A stretch of 64,000 nt of DNA from Parabacteroides hominis (GCF_014287585.1 NZ_JACOOJ010000005.1:124001-188000), one strand, 5' to 3'. Counted from the stretch's first letter, positions 38,751 to 48,468 are shown. Program-made: numbers and translations. The notes: a model not told the origin generated them from the sequence alone.

Positions 38751-40181
38751 ATGATAACTGAAGAATTAAAACAACTTTACCAGGCACATACCGGCTCGCC
38801 GGCAACTGAGATAACCGAACTATCCTCTTCCGGATCTAACCGCCGGTATTTCAGATTGTCAGGTCCCGTTTCCCTGATCGGTGTAAGCGGAACTTCCACA
38901 GAAGAAAACAATGCCTTTATTTATATGGCCGCACACTTCCGGGAAAAAGGATTGCCCGTTCCCCGGGTTTATTGCTGGTCGGATGATAAATCGTTCTATC
39001 TCCAGGAAGACTTGGGGGATGACTTGCTCTTTAATGCAATCGAGAAAGGGCGGAAAAGTTGTTTCTTCGACGAGACAGAAAAGTCTTTGCTGCATAAGAC
39101 GATCACGCTTCTGCCGGCTTTGCAATTTAAGGGTGCGGAAGATTTTGACTTCAGCCAATGCTATCCCCAACCCGAATTCAATAAACGTTCGATCCTCTGG
39201 GATCTGAACTATTTCAAATACTGTTTCCTGAAAGCGACCGGAATGGAATTCCAGGAAAACCTTTTGGAAGATGATTTCCAGAAAATGAGCGATGTCCTGC
39301 TGCAAGATTGTACGCCGACATTCATGTACCGGGATTTCCAGTCGCGTAACGTGATGGTAAAAGATGGCGAACCCTGGTTCATTGATTTCCAGGGAGGACG
39401 CAAAGGCCCGATCTACTACGATGTCGCCTCTTTCCTTTGGCAGGCGAAAGCCAAATATCCGGCTGAATTGAGACAGGAATTGATTGCCGACTATCTGCAA
39501 GCGCTACGCGGGTATACGGAAATAGACGAAAAGCATTTCTTCCGGCAATTACGCCATTTCGTTCTTTTCAGGACTTTACAGGTCTTGGGAGCCTACGGTT
39601 TCCGGGGATATTTCGAAAAGAAACCGCACTTCATCCAAAGTGTTCCCTTTGCAATCGATAACCTCCGGCAGCTTTTGAAAGAAAATTATCCGGAGTATCC
39701 CTATTTATGTACCGTACTACGGAATCTGACGAATCTGTCTCAATTCTATGACGACATCCAAAAGCATACGCTCAAAGTCAAGATTGTCAGCTTTGCCTAT
39801 AAAAAAGGAATCCCCAATGATCCGAGTGGCAATGGCGGTGGATTTGTCTTTGATTGCCGCGCTATCAATAATCCTGGTAAATACGAACGTTACAACCATT
39901 TTACCGGATTGGACGAACCGGTAATCCGCTTCCTCGAAGAAGACGGAGAGATTACTCGCTTCCTCGATCATGCTTACGAAATTGTGGATGCTTCTGTCAA
40001 ACGTTATATGGACCGGGGATTTACCAACCTGATGATTTGTTTCGGTTGTACGGGAGGCCAGCACCGTTCGGTCTACTCCGCCCAACATACGGCGGAACAT
40101 ATTCATTCCAAGTTCGGAGTCCGGGTAGACCTCGTACACAGGGAACAAAACATTGAACAACTCTTTAACGCAATATTATGA
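38751..40181 (+). CDS. Aminoglycoside-phosphotransferase-fold sugar kinase fused to a RapZ C-terminal-like domain
   Basis: This 476-residue protein has two parts. Residues about 1-325 are an APH-fold kinase like AmgK (N-acetylmuramate/N-acetylglucosamine anomeric kinase): FYLQEDLGDDLLF, catalytic loop MYRDFQSRNVMV and metal-binding FIDFQGG. Residues about 338-476 match the C-terminal domain of RapZ, with GFTNLMICFGCTGGQHRSVYSA. In E. coli that domain senses glucosamine-6-phosphate. The next gene, a MurU-like nucleotidyltransferase, overlaps by four bases. Together they look like a cell-wall amino-sugar recycling pair that makes a UDP-sugar, with a built-in amino-sugar sensor. The fusion is seen; the substrate is inferred. 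Confidence 0.88.
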   Translation: MITEELKQLYQAHTGSPATEITELSSSGSNRRYFRLSGPVSLIGVSGTSTEENNAFIYMAAHFREKGLPVPRVYCWSDDKSFYLQEDLGDDLLFNAIEKGRKSCFFDETEKSLLHKTITLLPALQFKGAEDFDFSQCYPQPEFNKRSILWDLNYFKYCFLKATGMEFQENLLEDDFQKMSDVLLQDCTPTFMYRDFQSRNVMVKDGEPWFIDFQGGRKGPIYYDVASFLWQAKAKYPAELRQELIADYLQALRGYTEIDEKHFFRQLRHFVLFRTLQVLGAYGFRGYFEKKPHFIQSVPFAIDNLRQLLKENYPEYPYLCTVLRNLTNLSQFYDDIQKHTLKVKIVSFAYKKGIPNDPSGNGGGFVFDCRAINNPGKYERYNHFTGLDEPVIRFLEEDGEITRFLDHAYEIVDASVKRYMDRGFTNLMICFGCTGGQHRSVYSAQHTAEHIHSKFGVRVDLVHREQNIEQLFNAIL

Positions 40182-40918
40182 AAGCTATGATTTTCGCAGC
40201 CGGTTTGGGAACACGCCTCAAACCGTTGACCGACAACACCCCAAAAGCATTACTTCCTATCAATGGAAAACCTATGCTCGAACATGTAATCCTTAAATTG
40301 AAAGATGCCGGTTTCCACCAGATCGCCATCAACATTCACCATTTAGGGAATCAAATCATCGATTTCCTGAAGGCAAACAATAACTTCGGCATCGAAATCC
40401 ATATATCCGACGAACGTGATTACCTGCTCGATACCGGAGGAGGAATCAAGCATGCCGCCTCATTCCTGCAAGGAGACGAACCGTTCCTGGTGCATAATGT
40501 CGACATCATGTCAAACATCGATCTGCGTGCACTTTACAACCACCATCTGGAAACAACTCCTTTGGCAACATTGCTGGTCAGCAAGCGCAACACTTCCCGC
40601 TATTTGCTATTCAATAAAGAAAACAAACTGTGTGGCTGGCATAATCATGAAACCGGCGAAGTCAAATCGTTTTATCCGGACTTTGATCCGAAGCAATACA
40701 ACGAATATGCATTCAGCGGCATCCATGTATTGTCTCCCCAAATATTCGACTATATGGAAGAATGGACCGGAAAGTTCTCCATCATCAACTTCTACCTGTC
40801 CATCTGCGCAAAGACCAATATCCATGCCTATGCAGACGAAAACCTTCATCTGATAGACGTCGGAAAACCGGAAACATTGGCGGTGGCGGAACAGTGGATG
40901 CAGACGCTTATTGTATAA
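40178..40918 (+). CDS. MurU-like sugar-phosphate nucleotidyltransferase
   Basis: This 246-residue enzyme has the NTP-transferase signature MIFAAGLGTRLKPLTDNTPKALLPINGKPM at its start and the metal site VHNVDIMSN further on. Its length and the ending LIDVGKPETLAVAEQWMQ match MurU and related short uridylyl/mannose-1-phosphate guanylyltransferases. MurU makes UDP-MurNAc from MurNAc-1-phosphate. Its overlap with the AmgK-like kinase gene supports that reading. I leave the symbol empty because a GlcNAc or mannose substrate is also possible. Confidence 0.85.
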   Translation: MKAMIFAAGLGTRLKPLTDNTPKALLPINGKPMLEHVILKLKDAGFHQIAINIHHLGNQIIDFLKANNNFGIEIHISDERDYLLDTGGGIKHAASFLQGDEPFLVHNVDIMSNIDLRALYNHHLETTPLATLLVSKRNTSRYLLFNKENKLCGWHNHETGEVKSFYPDFDPKQYNEYAFSGIHVLSPQIFDYMEEWTGKFSIINFYLSICAKTNIHAYADENLHLIDVGKPETLAVAEQWMQTLIV

Positions 40919-41329
40919 TATTGTTTATTTAACAATGGAATACATTCTTGTACAAATGGCTTTAGATTCGGGCTTTTTGCCCTTGAAAAGGCTCTTCTGC
41001 CATAAAGTGCGCAGTTTTTTACAATGAAGACGGTCTTCTTTGCCCTGACGACCGTCTTCACACACTATCATCCCGGCAGCTCACGGCAACGACGACCGTG
41101 ATCTTTTTAATGACGACCGTCTTCATAGCCATAAAGCGCCGGATCTCTTTTTAAAGATTCAGAACACTTCCAATCTTTTCTTTTTACAGACAATTCTCCG
41201 GAAGTTAAGGTTTTTCAATATGTAAGCGTTCTTTCCTTTTCGCTATCCCCAAAACAGCATATTTTCATCTTCTGCAGATATTGTTTTTCTATTTGTCAGC
41301 TTAACAGAAAAAACAACATAAAATTATCA
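40919..41329. repeat. Intergenic repeats with GACGACCGTCTTCA
   Basis: About 400 bases without a gene. TGAAGACGGTC (41035-41045) and GACGACCGTCTTCA (from about 41047) form a hairpin. The second motif recurs near 41112, with a shortened form GACGACCGTG near 41091. GCCATAAAGTGC and GCCATAAAGCGC stand beside the outer copies. This is a decayed repeat unit of unknown origin, comparable in style to the spacer at 32250-32475. Confidence 0.55.
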
Positions 41330-41650
41330 AACCAAAATGATCCGGAATTTTGAACGAAATAGAGAAATGCCAAAACCGGGGTTATTGTACAATTCACGAA
41401 TGATCCGGACGAGCGATATAGGTTCTTCCGATGCAGTAATCGTATCAAAGTCGGTAACTTGGCAAAAAAGAATGATTCGCTGTCAATACCAATAGCTTCG
41501 GATGTCATATTCTGTGCGATGACTTCCAGGTCTGAGAACCAGGGGACAGTTCCCAACGAGGCATATCACCATGTTCATTGACCAAGTCACCGGCCATTTG
41601 CTTGCAGATGTCGAGAAATTTTGCGAATATTGCATATAAGTTGTGTATAC
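41330..41650 (-). pseudogene. Remnant of an insertion-sequence transposase N-terminus
   Basis: Minus-strand reading gives FLDICKQMAGDLVNEHGDMPRW in one frame and, after a shift of frame, WFSDLEVIAQNMTSEAIGIDSESFFF in the next, then decays. The combined pattern resembles the start of transposases common in Bacteroidales (short N-terminal helices, then a W-SD-EVIAL-like motif and a GIDSE motif). The frame break and the loss of the catalytic part show it is dead. The family assignment (IS982- or IS4-like) is tentative. Confidence 0.45.
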
Positions 41651-41815
41651 GATAATTGTAAACTATATGATTAAACACCTTTAATTTGCTAAATATCAAT
41701 AATATGCACAATTTTCTAAACATAAATCTTTTAAATTTGTAATTCTGCCAACGGATAAAAACATTCATTATATTCGGTGTCTCATTTTTAATCAACAATA
41801 TAATCAATATATGCC

Positions 41816-42889
41816 ATGAACAAAAAACTTATTTTTATCTTGACGATTATTCATCTCAATATATTTTGTACATCCGCTCAGATCTATCCTGTCCGGCCTC
41901 AACTCTCCGACAAGAATTCTTTTTCCATGATTCTGCTACCCGATCCGCAGAGTTATAACAAGTTTGATGCCAACCAGCCGTTGTTCGAGCTACAGACAGC
42001 CTGGATCGCCAACAGCATCGAATCACTGAACGTCAAAGGAGTTCTATGTACCGGAGATTTGGTTGAGCAGAACGAGATACGGATTCCGGACGGTGTAAAC
42101 GGGAATCAAACAAGCGAAGAACAATGGCAGGCCGCATCCAGAGCATTCGAACGGCTCGACAACAAAATCTCTTATGTCGTTTGTACCGGAAATCACGATT
42201 ACGGATATGAGAAAGCAGAAAACCGTCTCTGCCACCTTCCCGATTATTTCCCTTCCGAACGGAATAGCTGCTGGAAAAAGTCACTGGTCGAGACAGGCCT
42301 GAACTACCAAGGGATTCCGACTCTTGAAAATGCAGCTTATGAGTTCGAGACAGACACATGGGGAAAACTATTAGTCATCTCGCTCGAATTTGCTCCGCGT
42401 GATGAGGCGATCGAATGGGCGGCAAAAGTTGCCGATAAAGACAAATACAAAAATCATAAAGTGATCCTGCTGACACACTCCTATATGTCTCCGGAAGCCA
42501 AGCGCCATATCAAGGAAGGCTACAAAATATCGCCCGCCAATTACGGAGAAGCAATCTGGCAGAAACTGGTCTATCCTTCCTCCAACATCTGCATGGTGAT
42601 ATGCGGACATGAATGCGAGATAACAGACTACAAGGGCAATGTCAGCTTCCGAACTGACAAAAACAGCACAGGCAGGAATGTAGCCCAAATGATGTTCAAC
42701 GCTCAGACCGCTGACGGCCAATGGCATGGTAACGGAGGCGACTGCTGGCTCCGCATCATGGAATTTATGCCAGACGGGAAGACGATCAAGATCAAAACAT
42801 TCTCTCCCCTGTTCGCACTTTCTCCCCTGACTTCCGAAAAGGCATGGAGAACAGATTCATACGATCAATTCGACATCACAATCGAGTAA
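41816..42889 (+). CDS. Exported calcineurin-like metallophosphoesterase
   Basis: This 357-residue protein has a signal peptide (NIFCTSAQIYP). Metal-binding motifs of the calcineurin-like fold are visible: LPDPQSY (in place of DxH), GDLVEQNE, CTGNHDYGYE, LLTHSYM and ICGHECEITD. It should hydrolyse a phosphate ester in the periplasm. Another phosphoesterase gene follows after 39 bases. A TAAATTTG at 41732 is a possible -7 element. Confidence 0.85.
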   Translation: MNKKLIFILTIIHLNIFCTSAQIYPVRPQLSDKNSFSMILLPDPQSYNKFDANQPLFELQTAWIANSIESLNVKGVLCTGDLVEQNEIRIPDGVNGNQTSEEQWQAASRAFERLDNKISYVVCTGNHDYGYEKAENRLCHLPDYFPSERNSCWKKSLVETGLNYQGIPTLENAAYEFETDTWGKLLVISLEFAPRDEAIEWAAKVADKDKYKNHKVILLTHSYMSPEAKRHIKEGYKISPANYGEAIWQKLVYPSSNICMVICGHECEITDYKGNVSFRTDKNSTGRNVAQMMFNAQTADGQWHGNGGDCWLRIMEFMPDGKTIKIKTFSPLFALSPLTSEKAWRTDSYDQFDITIE

Positions 42890-42928
42890 ACAATTCATAA
42901 ACAAAACATAAACAAAAACTATTTAAAG

Positions 42929-43924
42929 ATGAAACGACTTCTTATCATCCTTTCACTTGTGCTCGGATGCCTGCAACCAGGCTACGCACAGAAGCCAAAC
43001 TTGAAATTCAACAAAGACGGCAAATTCAAAATCGTACAGTTCACGGACGTACACTACATTCACGGAAATCCCAAGTCAGCTATTTCCATCGAACGCATCA
43101 ACGAAGTGTTAGATGCGGAAAAGCCGGACCTGGTGTTATTCACAGGAGATGTCATCTACGGTCAGCCGGCAGAGGAAGGGATGCGCACGATCCTGAACTT
43201 AGCTGCCAACCGCAAGATACCGTTCGGGGTGACATTCGGCAACCACGACAACGAACAGGGACTTACCCGTACCCAGTTATTCGATATCATACAGACGATT
43301 CCTTATAACCTGACCGATTCCGTGGCCGGAGTCGTGGGGGCAACCAACTTTATTCTTCCCCTGAAATCGTCCGATGGAAAGAAAGATGCAGCTATCCTGT
43401 ATTGCCTGGACTCACATTCATATTCACAGATCAAAGGGATAGGCGGCTACGATTACATCAAATTCGACCAGATCCAATGGTATCGCGAAAACAGCGCGAA
43501 ATACACGAAACAAAACGGTGGCACTCCCCTGCCCTCGTTGGCATTTTTCCACATCGCCCTGCCGGAATACAACCAAGCTGCATCAGACGAAACAGCCATT
43601 TTGATCGGAACACGAAAGGAAAAAGCCTGCGCTCCGCAACTCAACTCCGGAATGTTCGCTTCGATGAAAGAAATGGGTGATATTTTAGGTGTATTTGTCG
43701 GACACGACCATGATGACGACTATGCTGTTTTTTGGAAAGGTATCTTACTGGCCTACGGTCGTTACACCGGTGGCGACACGGTGTACAACAATCTGAGCAA
43801 CGGTGCCCGCGTGATCGAAATGACCGAAGGCGAAAAAAACTTTAAGACTTGGATTCGTCTGAAAGGCGGAGAGATCGTCAACTCGATAAACTACCCGGCG
43901 GACTTTATCAAGAAGAAAGATTGA
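42929..43924 (+). CDS. Exported metallophosphoesterase
   Basis: This 331-residue protein has a signal peptide (LQPGYAQKP) and the classical calcineurin motifs FTDVHYIHG, FTGDVIYG, FGNHDNEQG, FFHIALPEY and GHDHDDDY. It resembles the purple-acid-phosphatase-like/Dcr2-type group. The substrate is unknown. It shares an operon with the phosphoesterase 39 bases upstream and ends in a terminator that also serves the convergent lipoprotein gene. Confidence 0.88.
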   Translation: MKRLLIILSLVLGCLQPGYAQKPNLKFNKDGKFKIVQFTDVHYIHGNPKSAISIERINEVLDAEKPDLVLFTGDVIYGQPAEEGMRTILNLAANRKIPFGVTFGNHDNEQGLTRTQLFDIIQTIPYNLTDSVAGVVGATNFILPLKSSDGKKDAAILYCLDSHSYSQIKGIGGYDYIKFDQIQWYRENSAKYTKQNGGTPLPSLAFFHIALPEYNQAASDETAILIGTRKEKACAPQLNSGMFASMKEMGDILGVFVGHDHDDDYAVFWKGILLAYGRYTGGDTVYNNLSNGARVIEMTEGEKNFKTWIRLKGGEIVNSINYPADFIKKKD

Positions 43925-43938
43925 TCCATCCATCTCTT

Positions 43939-43984
43939 CTAAAAAAGGGACTATGCATCTTGTTCCGCATAGTCCCTTTTTTAT
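43939..43984. terminator. Bidirectional terminator between convergent genes
   Basis: The perfect stem AAAAAAGGGACTATGC / GCATAGTCCCTTTTTT with a 10-base loop has poly-A on one side and poly-T on the other. It can stop transcription from both the phosphoesterase operon (plus) and the lipoprotein gene (minus). Confidence 0.9.
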
Positions 43985-44001
43985 TCTCTTAACAACAACG
44001 A

Positions 44002-44871
44002 CTATTCCTCAAATGGCAACCGATACATTCTCTCTGATAATATTGTGCAAGTATAACCATGTTCAACAGATGAAATTCCTCCTTGAAATTTATTATGATA
44101 CTCTTCTGTCAAATCCTCCGTCAAATCAATCTGAGCTAACTGTTCCGGTACGGTATTTTCGGATTTCAAACTATTCAGATTGAAAAAAGACTTTAATATG
44201 GATTGCCCTTCCGCGTTCCCTCCTATTTCAAAACGAGAAGATCGGCTCCCGGCTTCCAGCACCAGATAAAACTTATCTCCTGATTTCAGTATATCATAAG
44301 AACCTTTAGATTTATATGGACTTTTGGAAACAGACTTAAATGTTTCATCTACTTCAATATCTTCTTTCTTATCAAACAGATACATCGTTTGGGCTTCATC
44401 TTTCACCAGCATAAAAACATTTTTCGGACCCAGGAAAGGATCCTTTTTCAACTCCGCCATTATAACATCGTTTTTATCTTTATCAGCCATACATAAGAAG
44501 GATTCACGCTCAACATTGAATACTATATAAGCATTGACGACAGTTATATCCACCTCCTTTTCTTCAATCCCGTTAGAGATGACAAATGTAGTTTTACCTT
44601 TCGATACGGGAGTGACAACCACACTGGCATCCCCGTTGTCAGTCTTCTTTATTTCACCGGTTGCAATACTTTCATCCAAAGATTTCACTTTGTAATTCCC
44701 TTCAAGAGGGAAAAGGGGAATATTGTCCTTATTGTCCATCATCACAAAGACATCAGATTTACCAACCTCAAATGCACCACCTTTGTCATCATCATTACAT
44801 GAACAAAAACAGGTCAACAAAACCATCATTACAAGCCATCCCAATAAACACTTTGCTTTCATAATTTTCAT
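44002..44871 (-). CDS. Lipoprotein of unknown function (289 aa)
   Basis: The signal peptide ends in CFCSC before NDDDKGG, the acidic-after-Cys form of a surface-exposed Bacteroidetes lipoprotein. The middle has a Big-like pattern (YKVKSLDESIATGEIKK, VVVTPVSKGKTTFVISNG, EKEVDITVVNA), suggesting one immunoglobulin-like beta domain near residues 35-115. The rest has no recognised family. It is a single gene on the minus strand with a -7 element at 44945-44952. An in-frame start at the second Met (MKAK) is possible. Confidence 0.8.
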   Translation of the reverse strand: MKIMKAKCLLGWLVMMVLLTCFCSCNDDDKGGAFEVGKSDVFVMMDNKDNIPLFPLEGNYKVKSLDESIATGEIKKTDNGDASVVVTPVSKGKTTFVISNGIEEKEVDITVVNAYIVFNVERESFLCMADKDKNDVIMAELKKDPFLGPKNVFMLVKDEAQTMYLFDKKEDIEVDETFKSVSKSPYKSKGSYDILKSGDKFYLVLEAGSRSSRFEIGGNAEGQSILKSFFNLNSLKSENTVPEQLAQIDLTEDLTEEYHNKFQGGISSVEHGYTCTILSERMYRLPFEE

Positions 44872-44944
44872 TTTATAATTAGGGAAATGTAAACACTATA
44901 AGAAGAAAATGAGTCAAAACACCCTTGTTTGTCTCCTTATTTCA

Positions 44945-44952
44945 CAAACTTA
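44945..44952 (-). promoter_or_regulatory. -7 element of the lipoprotein gene
   Basis: The minus strand reads TAAGTTTG, a match to TAnnTTTG, 74 bases before the ATG. No clear -33 TTTG is seen. Confidence 0.5.
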
Positions 44953-45097
44953 CGATAAAATCTTCGATTTATATGCCAGTCTCATAAAAAACAGGGCAAC
45001 CGCGTCAAAAAATCCTTGTTTATTTATTTTAATCTGCGTCTGTCAGAATCAAACTTCGTATGTGAAGTTGTTCCTATAGATGCCTGTCGCTTCCCGA

Positions 45098-45139
45098 AAA
45101 GGTCGGCATCGGTTGCCGGATAGATGCCGACCTTTTTCC
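45098..45139. terminator. Strong hairpin downstream of the PEP-binding protein gene
   Basis: A perfect 13-bp stem AAAGGTCGGCATC / GATGCCGACCTTT with a 12-base loop. T runs lie on both strands. It most likely ends the minus-strand transcript from 48443. A weaker AGGCTAAA/TTTAGCCT-type hairpin lies near 45168-45202. Confidence 0.75.
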
Positions 45140-45202
45140 TGCTACCCTACAGGCTTTTCCCGGACAGGCTAAAGGCTGTATTTTTTAGCCTATAACCTAT
45201 AT

Positions 45203-45482
45203 TTACGGGACAGGAACCAATCAGATCCCTTATATGACAAAAACAGAAAAACAGGGTTCACGGCGGTAAAAGGCTAATGACCAGCTATTTGTTGTGAAGG
45301 CTGTGAAACCTGTTTACGATCAGCCAATCCTATCGGTCAATCCCGCCTTTTTTATCTTGCATTCACAGGGTTCACAGCAACATGCTGATCTACAGAGCCT
45401 ACCAAACAGTGTGAACCCTAATTAAATAAAACAACCAGGGGATATTTAGAGGATAATCTAAGAATAAGGCAACAATGAAGTC
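45203..45482. other. Intergenic region with short inverted and direct repeats
   Basis: No gene is credible. The phrase AGGGTTCAC recurs (near 45252 and 45367) and GTGTGAACCCT near 45410 is its reverse complement, so the stretch can fold on itself. It may be the long 3' end of the minus-strand transcript. Confidence 0.4.
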
Positions 45483-48443
45483 TCACTTTTCAGGTTTCAA
45501 CACCACTCCCAAACTCTTCTTTCCGTCCATCTTGATCACGATCGGCTTGTCGAAACGGACATGGCGGAGATATTCGGTTTCCTCCACGGCAGGCAAGGAG
45601 TTCAGATATTCCTCATCGAACCAGCCATCACCTTTAAATGGGTTGATTGTAAAATAGCCGACACCGAATGACGTCAGATTCTGGAAGAAATGCGTCCCCT
45701 GGCTCGGATCGACGCGATAGTTTTCCAGTCCGCATTCCACAATGACGCGGGCATTGCTGATATGCGGCCATTTCACCGGGATGCCCAACCAAGAGTCGCT
45801 GCTTCCCCAACGGCCGGGGCCGACCAGGACATAACTCTTCTCTTCTCCTGTAAACCGACGGTTCATCTTCTCGATATCATAAGCGATCAACTGGTTGTTG
45901 GAAGAACAGAAAGCTCCGGTCTTTACATATATAATGTCTTGCACATCCGTCACGATGCCATGCCCCAGGACGCTGGTCGATGCGAGTATCGTATCCTCCT
46001 GCGCCACAAGCGTCAAATCTTCCTCCATCACCTCCTTGTTATCTACGATCGGACGAACCTGTAACAGGTAGAAAGTAGCGAAACCGGGATTCTGAGGATC
46101 GATGTTCACCGCAAACTCAATCTCGATAGGACGTCCCATCTCATCCTGTCCGACATGCAGAATCTGATCGAGCGTATCGGCAAGGGGAAAAACATCATGC
46201 TGGAGGATATTCACAAAAGATAAGATCTTACGACCGCCGGGATAGTAACCGTCCCGAATGATCTGATCGTATGGATCGTAAGTCGAGACAATAAACTTCA
46301 ACGAGCCGTCCCCATCCGCATCTTTCAGATTCAAGCGAAGCAGGTTAAACGAGTCGTCTACAGAAAACTGCTCCGTCAGATTCTTCAGGTCAAGCGCATA
46401 AAAACGGGTTTGCGTCTCGCGCAAGGCGAAATCCATCGTGCTCATCTGCAATATATTGTGCGGATGGCGGGGAGAAAAGCGCAGAGTCTGGCCACCGTCT
46501 ACGATATATTTGCCAAGTCCTAAAGCGATATTGGCGATTCCGTCTTCCGCTTTTTCATTACCAATCGGGTAGAAATTCAATGAACGGGCCACACCTGAAA
46601 TAGTCGGATAGAAACGATCGTCATAACGGTTGCCGACCACTTCCTGCAAAACGATCGCCATCTTTTCCTGGTCGATAAGGTTCGATGTTGCTGTCATATA
46701 TGCCTTACTGTCACGATAAAACACAGAAGCGTAAACTGCTTTGATCGCATCGCTTAATGTACGGAGCATATCGTATTTATCCTCCAGTTTGGGTATCATA
46801 TAGGTAGAATAGATCCCGGCGAACGGTTGATAATGGGAATCCTCCAAAAGACTGGACGACCGGACGGCAATCGGACTTTTGACAACATCGAAAAACGCCA
46901 TCAGGTCTTCAATCAGGCGAGCCGGAAGGCTGGCACGCAGGAAATATTTCAAGATCGTCTCATCATCCACATCGCTCAAAGCGACCGGATACAGTTCGTT
47001 CGTCTCCATAAATTCGTCGAAGATATCCGTACAGATCACGACCGTCTTCGGAATGGTCACCGCAAAATGTTCGTGTTCCAGCTTGGGATAACGCTTCACC
47101 ATCGCCCCGATAAACGCAAGGCCCCTGCCCTTTCCTCCTAACGAACCGTCACCGATACGGGCGAAGTTGCTGTATTCGTCGAAGCGCTCCTTCTGGTAGA
47201 CCGCAACAACACCGGAGTTCTTCATCCGGCGGTACTGTACAATCAGGTCGAAAATCAGCTTACGCGCCTCATCCATATCTTTATAGTCGCTCACGTCCAC
47301 ACGCTTCAGCACTTCTGCCGGCGGAAACATGGCACGGGAATAGAAAAAGCGGGAGAAATGGTTACGGCTCAGGTGGTAAACCAGCGAATCGTCGGGTATC
47401 TGAAAGACCTTCTTTTGCAAATCTTTCAAATCCTTAATGCGCATGATCTCTTCCTTTGTCTGAGGATTCAGGATGACGAAGTCGCCGAAACCGAAACGCT
47501 GCATAATCTTTTTCCTCAGATCCTGCGGATAGCTCTTGGAATTCTTATCGATAAAAGAAGCGCCTAACTCCTGCGCATACACGCTATTGTTCGCTTCAGA
47601 GGATTCGAGTACGAAAGGAATAATCAGTCCTGTCTTCCGTATATATTGTCCGAATTTATATCCGGCATACGGATCTTTCACCCCGTCGTGCATGAAACTC
47701 ATATCCGAAATGATCCCTAACATATTATCCCGGTACTGGTTGAAGATGCGGACAGCCTCCTCATAAGTACGCGCCAGTTTGATCTTGGGACGTCCGCGCA
47801 TGCGCAGCGTACGCTGGTGGTCGTTCAATGCCTCCTTGGCAAACATCTGGCTCTGTTCCAGCACGAACTTATACAGGTGCGGCAAAGCCGAAGAATAGAA
47901 ACGGACGGAATCTTCCACCAGCAGGATGATCTGCACACCGACGCTGGCCGTATCGTCCGGAGCATTCATCTTGTCCTCGATCAGCTTAATGATAGCAAGC
48001 AGCAATTCCGCATTTCCCAACCAGCTGAACACATAGTCGATCGCGCTCAGGTCTTCGTTCGCGATCCGCTTGGACACCTCTTTCGAAAATGGAGTGAGGA
48101 CAACGATCGGTATATTGGGGTAATGAATCTTGATCTCCGTCGCCGCCGCGAAAATATCACGGTTATCCATATTCGGCATGCAGATGATCAGTTCGAAGTT
48201 GCGGTCTTTCAACTCGGCAAGCGCCTCCTCCTCCGTCGTCACCTGCGTGAACCGGGGAGGATAGCGAAGGCTGAGAGAAGTATATTCATTGAATATCTGC
48301 TCGTCCACACGACCGTCGTCTTCCAGCATGAAGGCATCGTATTTTGTTGCAATAAGCAATACATTATATATACGCTTATTCATTAGATTGGCGAATGATG
48401 TGTCTTTAAACACAAGGTTCTTAAAGTCCGGTATTCCGCTCAT
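45483..48443 (-). CDS. PEP/pyruvate-binding (PPDK N-terminal-like) protein with receiver-like domains
   Basis: This 986-residue cytoplasmic protein starts with two receiver-like segments: about 25-150 (ELIICMPNMDNRD, IPIVVLTPFSKE) and about 170-320 (IILLVEDSVRFYSSALP, MLGIISDMSF, GASFIDKNS). The second keeps the acidic pair, the Asp and the late Lys. From about 430 comes an ATP-grasp-like PPDK N-terminal domain: FARIGDGSLGGKGRGLAF, SPIAVRSSSLLEDSHYQPFAGIYST and LGKYIVDGG, running to about 830. No swivelling phosphohistidine domain or PEP-binding barrel is present, so it is not a complete dikinase. It is a single gene with a good promoter. The role is probably regulatory, but unknown. Confidence 0.85.
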   Translation of the reverse strand: MSGIPDFKNLVFKDTSFANLMNKRIYNVLLIATKYDAFMLEDDGRVDEQIFNEYTSLSLRYPPRFTQVTTEEEALAELKDRNFELIICMPNMDNRDIFAAATEIKIHYPNIPIVVLTPFSKEVSKRIANEDLSAIDYVFSWLGNAELLLAIIKLIEDKMNAPDDTASVGVQIILLVEDSVRFYSSALPHLYKFVLEQSQMFAKEALNDHQRTLRMRGRPKIKLARTYEEAVRIFNQYRDNMLGIISDMSFMHDGVKDPYAGYKFGQYIRKTGLIIPFVLESSEANNSVYAQELGASFIDKNSKSYPQDLRKKIMQRFGFGDFVILNPQTKEEIMRIKDLKDLQKKVFQIPDDSLVYHLSRNHFSRFFYSRAMFPPAEVLKRVDVSDYKDMDEARKLIFDLIVQYRRMKNSGVVAVYQKERFDEYSNFARIGDGSLGGKGRGLAFIGAMVKRYPKLEHEHFAVTIPKTVVICTDIFDEFMETNELYPVALSDVDDETILKYFLRASLPARLIEDLMAFFDVVKSPIAVRSSSLLEDSHYQPFAGIYSTYMIPKLEDKYDMLRTLSDAIKAVYASVFYRDSKAYMTATSNLIDQEKMAIVLQEVVGNRYDDRFYPTISGVARSLNFYPIGNEKAEDGIANIALGLGKYIVDGGQTLRFSPRHPHNILQMSTMDFALRETQTRFYALDLKNLTEQFSVDDSFNLLRLNLKDADGDGSLKFIVSTYDPYDQIIRDGYYPGGRKILSFVNILQHDVFPLADTLDQILHVGQDEMGRPIEIEFAVNIDPQNPGFATFYLLQVRPIVDNKEVMEEDLTLVAQEDTILASTSVLGHGIVTDVQDIIYVKTGAFCSSNNQLIAYDIEKMNRRFTGEEKSYVLVGPGRWGSSDSWLGIPVKWPHISNARVIVECGLENYRVDPSQGTHFFQNLTSFGVGYFTINPFKGDGWFDEEYLNSLPAVEETEYLRHVRFDKPIVIKMDGKKSLGVVLKPEK

Positions 48444-48468
48444 GATGATTTGATAGAATTAACTGCCC

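Noticed and set aside
47817..48386. Plus-strand frames opposite the PEP-binding protein
   Set aside because: Antisense shadows with no start context and no family motif.
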